A stretch of 64,000 nt of DNA from Lanius collurio (Eukaryota; Chordata; Aves; Passeriformes; Laniidae): assembly GCA_020086605.1 (NCBI GenBank), contig JACBWW010000016.1, forward strand, positions 13,533,998 through 13,597,997. Reading direction: 5' to 3'. A program made the translations under genes and the position numbers. The notes below the pieces were generated by a model. That model worked only from the letters and a program-made list of their open reading frames with translations. It searched no databases and was not told the DNA's origin. Below are positions 34,387-45,100 of this stretch, in pieces. Within the stretch, counting starts at the first letter, position 1. The number at the start of each line of letters is the position of its first letter.

Positions 34387-35960
34387 CTCCAAAGAGTCTC
34401 CAAAGTAAGCAAAGCCTCCCAAAGCTGTTGGGTACAAAGTGAGATTGATGTCATTAGGCCTCCTTTGGCCAGGGTGTGCCATGCCCTGGATGCTGGGCAA
34501 ACAGAATTGCTCCAGGGCTCAGTGGTTGGCTGCCTCAACACCCTCTGGTGTTAAGCACCTTATTCTACTCCCTTATGAACTGTAATCCTTACCTTCACCA
34601 CTTTTATCTGTATAAGTGGTGTATTTCCTTAACTCCCAGCAGTTCTGTGGAAGGAAGTATATATTAACTTTTGCTATCTCTGGAAGCTGTATGAAGATGG
34701 AATGCTCTCAAAATACTAATATGAAACTGCTAAGCAAGTGCACACTCTAGTCCATGGCTGATGATTTATTTCAAGCGATTCAATCCTGAAGCCAGGTACT
34801 GATTGCATTTTTAATAAGGCTGGCAGAAAGTTTCAATGTTTCACTGAACTGAATAATTTTTGAGTGCTTTACAGAGCAAGTTTTAACTTTGCCTGGAATT
34901 TTAAAATATTAAAATTTTAATGTTAGAAATTGTGAGATCATTATGACAGATGTATTATTTTGTCACAAGGAAAATCATTTTCATCTTATCTCCTAATTAT
35001 ATTATATATTTCAATACAAAGTAAAGCTACTTAATATGGCACTAGCACCTTGCATTTCTGTAAACTTCAGATGACTTTTCAAACACTAAAAATCATTCTT
35101 TATTCATTAAAATTGACATTGAAGCTATTAAAGGAATTTTTTTTTTCTGTGTTCTGCAGTTAAATTCATATTTATTTTGGAGCATTTAGTTATGGATCAA
35201 GTTACCAATTAACTTTTTAAAAATAAAAATAGTTGAAATTTTGCCATCATTGCGGCATTCCAATGAATGGAATTTTGTGCAGCATGGAGGTAGTGTGTAA
35301 TTAAAAAAATTAAATAAATTTCATGTGAAACACTTAAAATAGCTCACTTCATCTTGGAGGAGTAAAAGCACCATAAAATGCCATTCCAGTTTACCTAGGG
35401 TCCATGACATCAGTGGCAATCAGGGAAGTAAGTGCATGGCCAGTAATTTAAGTAAAAGAATTAAATATCTATTGAAAATCATGGGATCTGTGATGACCTC
35501 ATGGCTTTTGGAAAGCTCTTGCCTGGATGCAGTTTTCGTTATCAAGCCAATACATCTCATGGGGTTTTAGTGTAAGGTTGAATCAAATAATTCTTTCTGT
35601 TCAGCTGCTAAATTTCATTATCATGTATATTTTAAAAGCACAGAATAAAATTATGAAGGCTTTGATGTGTAGAGTACTCCAAACATTTGAAACATTTATT
35701 AATTTTACGAGACATAATAAAATATAATGATAGGAAATCTAAAATTTTCCATACAACTGTGGAGCCAAATAAATTTCTACATGTGACAGCATCCTTTAAG
35801 AAACAGTTTTTGCAATAATTGAGGTGCTGTGCTTTTCTTTGAATTTCGCTATCTGATGATACCTCAGAGTTGTACACTTTATTTCAGAATCCAATTAGGT
35901 ACCATTATAAGATCTGATTTCCTTGGTTGGTTGTTTTTTTGTGTTTATTGGTTTGGTTTT

Positions 35961-35978
35961 GTTGGTGGTGGTGGTGGG
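35961..35978. repeat. (GGT)n microsatellite
   Basis: Five consecutive GGT-type units form a short simple repeat within a GT-rich stretch. It encodes the glycine run of an overlapping chance frame. Confidence 0.85.
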
Positions 35979-36812
35979 TTTTTGCTTTGTTTGGGATTTT
36001 TTCAACCTAATTGTCAGTCAATGTGTTACTGTAAGACTTGCTTTCTTTTGGCTCTCATGGCTATACACTGTGGGGAAAAAATAAAAGAACTGCGCTTCAT
36101 CATCCTGTCAGGGAGGTTTCTTAACAAATTACCTTTACCCTCAAAAGGAAACACAAAGAGACTTTTTGTAGCTTTAACAATTCTCATAGTTCTTATCTTA
36201 TTTTCTTGGCTATTCAGGGGAAAACAAATACAATCTTCTAGATCTCAGAGATAATAATATAGATATCTTTAAGGTTCAATGAAATCTAGATACTTAACAA
36301 AAACATGAAGCTTTAATTATTATTTAAAAGTATTCTTTTTCCTATAATATTGTTTTTCCCAAACACATTGTTTCTTTGTTGACCATTTATTTTTAAAGAG
36401 TAAATAACAGTAAATTAAAATATGAAGTAGTACAAAGTAGTACACCCTTTCTTTCTTTGTATGCTTGTTCATGAAATACTTGACCATCACCCAAGGTTTA
36501 TGCCTTAGTCTGGATGAAATTCACTGCAGGAAAGTACCATAAGGCATTGTTTAGATTTTACTTAATCATTCTCTCTTTGAGACTCATGTAAAGGAAAGGT
36601 CCAGTTTCAACAAAGAAATTATTTAATATCTAATACCTGGAGGTCTGAAAGCTGCTGGTACTGGGGAGCAGCAGTGTCATTGTCACTGTGTCCCTGTCAG
36701 GCACTGAATAACCTGTTCTTCCAAAGCACACCTGCAGTCCTGAATCACAAGGAGGGAGGGAGCTCCCTCAAACTTGTGTCCTTTCTTGTTCAACCCCACA
36801 CAGTGGAACCAG

Positions 36813-36850
36813 TTTTTTGGTTTACATTTCATTTTTTGGTTTACATCTCT
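36813..36850. repeat. 19-bp imperfect tandem duplication
   Basis: TTTTTTGGTTTACAT occurs at 36813-36827 and 36832-36846, giving a 19-base period with a diverged tail in the second copy. Confidence 0.9.
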
Positions 36851-37949
36851 TTGTAAACTCAGTGTTTTCAGCAGGCATCTTACGGTTCAAATTTATGTTG
36901 GGGCCTTATAAATCAGCTGAAGAATGAATGTGTGGTCCTTCCCTAACATAAATTAAATTAAGCTGTAATTTGTGTGGGATGTTTTGCTAGTAACAGGTGG
37001 ATACGCTTAAAATAGAATTGAAAAATTTCAAAATATGTAAGAAAAACAAACCCCAGAAATTTCAGCTGTGTTTCTAGAGCTTACTAAAAGCATACCGTTC
37101 AATGTTGTTTATTTTTTCATGTAAGAATAATGTAATTTACTACAGGGATCTGAGCAAACTCATTCAAGTAGAGGTGAGAGTTCTACCTTTTCTCGCACAG
37201 CACCAAGCAAATTGCATGAAGTACACAGACATAAAAGAGAAATGCACAAGTTATTCTGAAATCACTCTCTGAGTTATTATTTTAAGCAGACTTGCATCAT
37301 ATATATAGAGAAAATAGTTTATCAGCTGCCTGGGTCTGAATCAGCAACAGTGTGGCAATGTCCTTCTTGCCATTGCTGTTCTGTGCTGCTCAAGTGTCTC
37401 TGAGCCTGCTTTAAGCAATGAAGATTGCAGAGAAAAGCTTGAAGAGACTTGAGATGTCACTTTGCAAAGGAGCCTTTAACTACTTTGTAGACCCCATCCA
37501 TCCACAAAAAGAAGCTGTTGCTAAACTTTAAGAATGGAAAGATCAGTGAATAAATCCATTGTTAATTTTAAAAGCAATTTCAAATGCCTTTATAGTTAAG
37601 CCATTCAATTTCCATTGGTTTAAGTTTAATCATTTTTCATTAATGTAAGCTAATTTGCAAGCTAATCTAATAAAGTAGCATGAAACATGAGCAGCAATGC
37701 ATTGAAATGAAGGAAGTTCAGCTGCTTGCAGCTCATTAAGGTTCTTGAAGTTTAGAAGACTAATTACTGACTAAGAATGATTTTGTTTACCTCTACATTT
37801 TGAGAGTTCCTGTTTTATCCCACAGTTTAAGACTCATGAGCCAAATCATCAGTAGGCATAATTTGGTAGAGCTCTAATAAAGTCAACAGGTCAATTTATA
37901 GCAGTTGAGAATTTGGATTTTTATTGCTGTTGTTTTTCCCCAATTAAGG

Positions 37950-37964
37950 AAAAAAAAAAAAAAA
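37950..37964. repeat. Poly-A run of 15
   Basis: Fifteen consecutive A residues. No retrocopy is recognised upstream. Confidence 0.95.
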
Positions 37965-38029
37965 GATTCAACTGGCTAAAACATTTGCAAGATCTGTTTT
38001 AGCACAAATATTAGTAGGTTGTAGTGCTT

Positions 38030-38059
38030 CATCTTGTGCCTCCTCATCTTGTGCCTCCT
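38030..38059. repeat. 15-bp perfect tandem duplication
   Basis: The unit CATCTTGTGCCTCCT is present twice in direct succession without mismatch. Confidence 0.95.
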
Positions 38060-39040
38060 AGAGTCCATGGAGCATTTCCCATTGATTTCAGTGGGAGATG
38101 CTTTAGACTCTAAACTTCTTGCTGTAAGAACAGGAGAGTTGTTCTGGTTTCCTATAAAGATGGAACTTCTTTTAAATAATTTATATCTGAAATAGAGCCC
38201 AAATTTTATTAAGTAATCTACCAGTCCAAACTTGCCCATTGCTAAGGAGAGAAACTACATCACAGTTGCCAGTGAGATAGTTACTCTTGTTGATAAAGGG
38301 GCATAAAACTATCTAAAGTTTTTTCTCTTCAAATTTCAGTTATTTTGCCAACTAGATCGAGCAGTTTGTTATTTACCAGATTTCTGTTCTACAAGTGGAT
38401 CATAAAATTAATCCTGTTTTTCTGTCATACTGTTCTGATCAAACATGAAGGTTAATTGCAGTCTCACTGAGCTTCTATTGTTTATTCACTTATAGATGTC
38501 CATGGCCACATGGTCAGGAAATCAGACAATATGCTTATTTTCAGCCAGTTACTGAGCCTGATTTGAAGGCATTTCCAAAATTGTCACTCCTGTGAATGCT
38601 GAATTTCCACATATTTTCTTGGGTGAGTATACTCTTCACTCATGCCCAGTTTAGCTGGTCATCCAGGTCATTCTGCACCAGACAATTTATCCTCCTGACT
38701 TGCAATGATTTTATTTTTTTTTCTCATTAAATAACACAGAAACAAGAACTATCCCAAAGTACTGCATGTGTTATGAAGCAGCTAGTTTGGTATGAAATCT
38801 TGACATTTAAACATAAATGTGGCATCTGTGTGGTTGTATAAAGTATTGCAAATACTACAATCTTAAAATGTAATCAACCACCCCATACTGCATTACTTAA
38901 GGTCTTATAAAAAATCATCCCAAGCTTGGTACAATCAAAAAGAATCATATGATTAGCATTAATGTAACAATAAGCATTTCTGATTATCTTTTTTAATAAC
39001 ACTGGAAATATTTCAACCTTCAGAAGGAGAAAAACAAATG

Positions 39041-39480
39041 CCCTTTTCTCACTTGCGCTCGCTGTCTCCCAGGCCTCTCTCAGCAGTACCCTGTGTGGGT
39101 TTCACCCACTTTTTCAGTGACTAGAAGAGATGGATGAAGCCTGTGCCTTGGGGATAGCTTTAAACCTGATCCTGACACAGTTTCTGTTTGCTGGTTTGAC
39201 CTTGCTGAACGACCGAGGGCCTTGGGGACCGCACTGGGATGGAGACTGCCTCAGTACCACTGGCCCTGTTTATCTGTCTAGATCAGTGCACAAATCTAAC
39301 AGGATGATTTTGCCCTTAAAGAGCCACAAATACTGCTGTGTAGGCAAGCTCAGAGCCTCCTCCTGTCCAGGAATGCTGCTGAGCCCCACGCTGGTCCTGC
39401 ACTGTGCTTTGCAAGGAGCAGTGGGCAGCTTATCCCAAGTGACATTTAAGCAAGGCAAATGCAGCAGTTAATCAAGCCTT
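39041..39480 (+). other. GC-elevated block with a 113-codon open frame
   Basis: Within AT-rich flanks this block carries an uninterrupted plus-strand frame at 39130-39471. The translation starts MDEACALGIALNLILTQFLF, with a hydrophobic stretch near residues 8-27 that could act as a signal or membrane segment, and has several cysteines later. I recognise no family. No upstream promoter, splice signal or poly(A) signal stands out, and a minus-strand frame overlaps it at 39270-39458. It is more likely chance than a gene. Confidence 0.15.
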
Positions 39481-42025
39481 GCTGTCTGTGGAAAAGGCAG
39501 ATTGGATAATGTCTTATCCTGATTTTCCATAGTTACAGAATCTGCAGGACTGAACACATGACAACAGTAATTCTGTTTCATGAATAGGATGTGAAATTGA
39601 GAATTCAAACCTGAGAGCAAGATGAGTGGCATTTTAGGCAAAATGAGACTATTGAATTTTAAGATAATGACTTAATTAGGACTAAATTGGGATCAAAATA
39701 AGATTATTTGAATAGCCAATAAAGTAAAGCAAATAGAATATGTTGTTATGTATTTCTCTCATCATCATCAAAAAAGACAGCTGTGTTTTTTGCTACACAC
39801 ACAGATATATAAAGTGTTGACTTTTGCCACTTTCTTTCTTTCTTTCAGTGAAGTGCAGTATGTGACCACAGCAAAATCTCATGTGTAGAAATTTCTATGA
39901 AAAAGTGTTTTATGAGTGATGTAACCAATATGGCTGCACTTAAAGATTTGTCCTCATGCCTGTACTTGAGCTGCAAACAGAAAAAGGCAGTTTCTTATTG
40001 TCAGAATATGGAAAGAAAATAAAAAAAAATTATCTGTCACAGGGCAAATTTATTTGGCATTGTTCTACCTTCAAAGAAGGCACAAAGTGGTGGTTTGGAA
40101 ACACTATTAAGTATGTAACAGGCTGCTGCAGTTGTGTGTAGCCCTCCCTTCTTTTGTGAAGGAAATCCCTGTGCAAGGGCTATTTTCATGACGAAAGGTT
40201 AATCCAGCATTGTGGACTAGGAGTTTAGACAGAAATAAGCAAAGGAAAATTCTGCTGCTAAATCCAGTGGGCTGAGAAATCATTTGCATTATAGTTCCCA
40301 TTGCATAAATGGAGTCTAGAAACATTCATTCAACTTTTAAATTGCGAAGCAGGATTACAAACTGAGTTAAAATGATTTGCTAAAAAAAACCTTTTATAAA
40401 AATTCAAGTCACTAAATATGAATAATTTTAGATGCAGACATTCACACTAGAAAACTACTTCTGTATTACAAGGGTATGAGAAAATTTCTATTTTTGTAAG
40501 ACAATGGTAATTATTAAATCACTAGGAACTGTTTAAATGCGTTGGATTGTGGATATGACCATTAGCAGCATGAACAGGTAACAGATATTTTCTTTTTTCT
40601 TCTAAAAATATAATTGCTCTCTGCAATATCAAGAGGAAATTCAGTATACTGACAGTTTCTCTGAGGTCACTTACTGAGTTTTCAATAATTTTCCCAGTGG
40701 AATTATCCTCTGAATATTTTGAAGTTCAGCTGGATGGGAATTGGTCTTCTATTTCATAAGAATTTTAAAACTTTAAAAATATTGAAAATTACCAAATGTT
40801 TATGAATTTCTGTCTGAAAACAAAAATTTATTTATTGAAAGTATTTGCAAGATAAAAATACCCATCTCTTCCTGGAATAGCTAAAGCAGAGGTTTATCAA
40901 GATATTTCAACTAAGCTTTTCCTAATGGAGATATTGAACTTGACTGATAACATTTTTATTTCAATGAAGCATCTTGAAATAAAATTCTATTGAAATGTTT
41001 TAAAAAAAAAATTGCAAAATTATGAGTGAATGACTGCAGGAGAAGAGCCAAAGCATCTATATCACAGACACTTTGGCCTGAGGCTCAGTTTATAGAATAC
41101 AAGTGAGATTTGTCAAACTAAAGCATGCAAGCAACAAGTTTTTCTTGTGCAGGATAGTATCAAGGCCTGTAAATGGGCTTCATTTCCATCCCTATATTGG
41201 CAGGGGAAAAAATTCTTGGAGTTTGGCACACATACTAAATTGTTCATATATAGAAATCATTGTTGCAATAACAGTTTCCCATAACAGCATATGCTGGTTT
41301 AGTGTCTCCTTCAAAATGCAATCTCCTTATTCACACAGGGCATGAAGACTGCTTTACCCCTCTAATAATTTAAGAGCATATGAATGTATTTTACCTGTTA
41401 GGAATCTTAGTATAAATGAACCCAGAATTAATTGGTTTGCTTATCTATACCTATATTTGTCCATTGTGCCTTTGCTGGCCATGCTGAATTATGTGCTATT
41501 CTTTAAGGATGCTTAGAAAATCTCCACATGGGTCTGTAATCTATCTGCAACCCTTCTGCCAGCTGGTTAATGACAGCAAAAGGGCTGGTTTCAGTATGTC
41601 TCAGTTCTCTCCTGAAACATAACTTAATCAGCTTGAATCATGAGGAAACTTAACATCCTCTCTCCCAGTACCACTTACAGTCAGAAGTTTGATAAGCTCA
41701 AGTACTCTGAAGCCATGTGAAAACTGGGGGGGAAAAAAAAGCTTTCTTAGAAGAGTGGGAATGGTCATGAACTTGGGAAATAAATCAAAAGGATATACAT
41801 AGTTATTTACATGTTACAAAGAAAGGACTTTCCCTCATCTTCAACCTTTCTTTTCCGGTATCATGTTTTACCATTGCTCGCAGCAGGTCCCATAGATAAG
41901 GATAAGGTGCTATGGTGGCCTAGAGCTCTAAGAAGCAATAGAAATTAATAACTATTTCTTTCCAGATCTGTCACCAGTGGCAAGGAAATAAGTGGCAGGA
42001 ATCCTGTAAGACAGCCTTACCCCCC
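39481..42025. other. AT-rich non-coding stretch
   Basis: No gene is recognised. A (TTTC)n tract is listed separately. A short A-run lies near 41002. Confidence 0.6.
39831..39846. repeat. (TTTC)n microsatellite
   Basis: Four TTTC units in a short pyrimidine tract. Confidence 0.9.
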
Positions 42026-42028
42026 TGC

Positions 42029-42077
42029 ACCTGCTGGTGTCTTCTATCCAGCCCTGAAAGGGCAGCAGACACCAGGT
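42029..42077. other. GC-rich nested inverted repeat (hairpin)
   Basis: Outer arms TGGTGTCT and AGACACCA are perfect complements, extended by ACC/GGT beyond a three-base bulge. Inner arms GCCCT and AGGGC pair around a GAA loop. An asymmetric internal loop separates the two stems. As RNA this would fold into a hairpin of about 49 nt, shorter than a typical microRNA precursor. No conservation can be judged here. Confidence 0.45.
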
Positions 42078-42199
42078 CCAAAGAGGCAGAGCTATTTTAT
42101 GAGCACTTTGAGCATGTCACACTGTCCCCAGTGGTACTCAGGCCTCTAAGAGTTAAACAGGGTCAGAGCACTCTTCCATAGTGTTTGATGACTACCACT

Positions 42200-45100
42200 C
42201 TCCCCAACACATTCTGGCCCCTCACCTCTCACCATTTCCCAGACATGCTCAGTCTCAGTTTGAATTGTAGGAGGGACCAGTCATACAAGCAGGTTTCTTA
42301 CCCTCCTCTTCAGAGTGGAAAGCTCAGTATGGATGAGCTCTTAGAGAATTAGACCACATTTCTCTGCCCAGGGTTCTGATGGTCTTTATGGGGCTTGCTT
42401 GTGTAGGTTAAAACAATCAGCATAGGAGCAATCTAGCAAAGCTGCAAAATGTGCCTAATGTCTTTCAGACTTTTGGGTGATTGCAATGCTTGAGCAGAGT
42501 CCTTGCTCTATGGAGAAGATCAGTCTGTCCCAAACTGACTGTCTCCTTCCTGGTCTCTTGGTGTCCGTGCTGGGAAAGAGTGGCCTCTCACACCTTGGTG
42601 GAGGATGTAAAGGTAGGTGGTGCAAAATGAATTCTCTACAACTTTCCCCCTTAGCTCCCTGCACAGAGCTCACAGACTTCATATTTGTGGACCCTCCTGC
42701 ATTCAAGTTTTGGTAGACCAGTAAGGTGTTCCAACTTTGGATAAATACATTATAGTTCAAGAGTTAATTTCTGCCTACTCTTCTATGGTCTTTGGAAACC
42801 CAAGAATTTCTGAGGGGATGCATTTAGTAGCACTGAAAGCATTACTTGATCAGCTTCACTGTCATCAGCAGATGTCACTGCAGCCATTAGTAACTAATGA
42901 ATTGTTAAAGAAGATATAATGACTAATTTGTCTGGTCAAAAAGGCATAAACACAACCTTTGAAAACTGCATTTTATGAAGTCAAGAGAAAAACTGAGTTC
43001 ATTGTCCTTTCATTTTCAAATGGGATGAGATCCAAATCTGTTGCAGTTCTGAGAAAAATTACCTGGCAAATTTGTGGCATCTGGTGAGATGCTAATGAGA
43101 AAAGATTTGTGAAATATTTAGGGCATTCCAATGAATCAGGTAAGGATGCCAGAAGAGAGATTTATATAATCTTAATATGACTAAGTTGGCCCCCAAAGGA
43201 CCATTGGAAAAGATATGTTTGTCTTTCTGCTCTGCCCCCAGTGGTTTTTAACAATAAACACTTCCTTTTCTATATGCTTTTTGAGTAGCCAAAAAATATT
43301 TAATGACTGTGAATATTACCAGGTCCTCATTTAGGAAGAGGTTCCTACCTTGTTTCCCAAAATGTAGACAATAGATATAAACATGAAGCTCTTTCTCTAC
43401 ATATAATGAAACTAGGATCTATTTCTTTCTGATATAATTCATTAGTAACAATATTAGTGGTCACTGTTTGCAATCTGGAAAAATAACCCAAATAAACACA
43501 ACTAAAAACCTACCAGGATTTACATTTCTAACAGTTTTAACATCATTAGCAAGTAACCATGACACCACATTTGATTTTTACTTTTCCAGGTAAAATACTA
43601 ATTAAGAGCCTGTACTCTAAAGTGGGAGGTGAGCTATTAAGAGAAGGAGAGGGTGTGGTAAATGTGTTCAAATATTTCAACAAATATGTTCTCATATTAA
43701 AGATTCCTCAGGCATGAAACTGAAGTAATTAGCTCTTATTTTCTATTAAGTTAGTCAGACTGTACTGTCAGAAAATAAGTGCAAAGAAAAATTATCTGCC
43801 ATGCAGCAGCAAAAAAAGGTATGAATAGAAGGGTCAGTTAATCAGGTAGTCTAAATCAGCCTTGTGCTACTAAAATCAGTGGAGCTGGTCAAGTCACAGT
43901 AGTGGATGAGGTTGTTTCTTGGTATGTCTGTGTGTTCCAGGAAAGCACCACTCAGAGGTGCAGAGATGGCTGCAGAAGGGGCAAAATTGAGAAAAATGTG
44001 AACTGATGTATAAAAAGGAAGCAAGAAAGATGCTTTCCTTTGTGAAATATTTACTTCTATATTTAAGGTCTATCAAGGCACTGAAATATTTGTACACAAT
44101 TCCTTGTTTTGTTTTTTTCACTGTTGTGATTTTCAACAGTTGAATGAAAAGAAAACTTAAGATCAAGCTGAGTCTTTGTGAAGACTTGCACAGCGTTCTT
44201 GTGGGGTTGCATTAAATAATCCTGGCAAATTACTGTTCCTACTCTACATGAGAGTGTAACACAACATGCTGATTGCCAGCCAATGGTGACCAAATCTAGA
44301 GTTGTGTCACCAGGGATGGAATATATATTAGTTCTGTGCTACTCATGATGGGAAAAAAAAAAACAACCACACTTCAGGAATAGCCTTCAAACCCATGGTT
44401 TTTGTTTAAGCAATGAAATTACAGGGATGAAGTAACTTCATATCATGTAACATGAACTGTGTGCAAAGGGGCACCACCTGGAATGGAATTTTCCCGTGGC
44501 AGCCTGCAAGACTCTGAAGTTAAGGAGACAGCATCAGGGACTGATGTCAGGTCTTACAGCATAAAAATGAGGGAAAAGACACAGAAAACAAATTTTTTTT
44601 CTAAAAAGTGAAGAAATTCTGTTGCAGGAAGGTTTCCTCCTCAGTGGTAACTGCTAGAGTCCTTTGGAAGGTTGTGAAGTGCCACTGTAGTTTGGATTGT
44701 TTCTTAAATCATGTTTTAAAAATGTTTCACCATTGAGCAATATTATTTATAAACAAAGATCACAATTTACATTAAGAGACAACTGCTCTTTAAGCTATAA
44801 CATTTTAAAAAGGAGATTTTAGAGAAAGGTTATCTTCCTTTGACAGACAAAAAATAAGCCCTTTTAGATTTATTTACAATAAACTTACTTTGGGTTATGT
44901 TCTGCTTATCTGTTGAGAGTGGATTATACAGGAGAGAAATAAAGTCTGTTAGGTCTTCTTGCCCTCTTGTATTTCCATTATCTACCCAGGCAGTAAAAAC
45001 CCTGCAAGGATTTTATGCAATTTTTTTATACAAATCAAGGGGAAATTACTTTTAATTTTATCATGTCCTCCTGAAAATCTGTTAACCCTGGATATGAGAA

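Larger units (their letters stand above)
32692..34644 (-). pseudogene. Coding-like exon(s) of an unrecognised gene, frame broken
   Basis: On the minus strand a long pyrimidine tract (CCTCCTTCCCTCATTTCCCAG) is followed from 32907 by an open frame reading VFGKLTMS and then ALEQRGLQDKAEENP. In 24 of its first 28 full codons the third base is G or C, very unlike the surroundings. This frame ends at TGA 32752-32750. A second frame of the same strand, open over about 40 codons, reads AVNHAQKEIDGVCGTCSQ and ends VPEA at TAA 32694-32692. The two look like parts of one coding sequence joined by an indel near 32790-32820, which suggests a relic. Upstream, 34644-34593 (52 bases) has acceptor TACTTCCTTCCACAG and donor AAG|GTAAGG. 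It is open (NCWELRKYTTYTDKSGE) and its end phase matches the acceptor at 32907. I do not recognise the protein; the lysine-, alanine- and glutamine-rich tail suggests an amphipathic helix. It could be a decaying gene, a fast-evolving small gene, or a chance CpG-rich patch. Confidence 0.35.
34650..39040. other. AT-rich non-coding stretch
   Basis: No gene is recognised. It contains a GGT microsatellite, a 19-bp imperfect tandem duplication, a poly-A run and a 15-bp tandem duplication, each listed. The 141-codon plus-strand frame at 35829-36254 includes the GGT repeat and shows no domain. A GATTTCAGTGGGA motif at 38084-38096 resembles the old-repeat motif seen elsewhere. Confidence 0.6.

Noticed and set aside
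35829..36254. A 141-codon hydrophobic plus-strand frame
   Set aside because: It is driven by T-rich sequence and a GGT microsatellite, with no recognisable protein family.
35250..43140. Identical 15-mer GGCATTCCAATGAAT at two sites 8 kb apart
   Set aside because: A shared 15-mer is expected by chance in a sequence of this length, and the flanks do not align.
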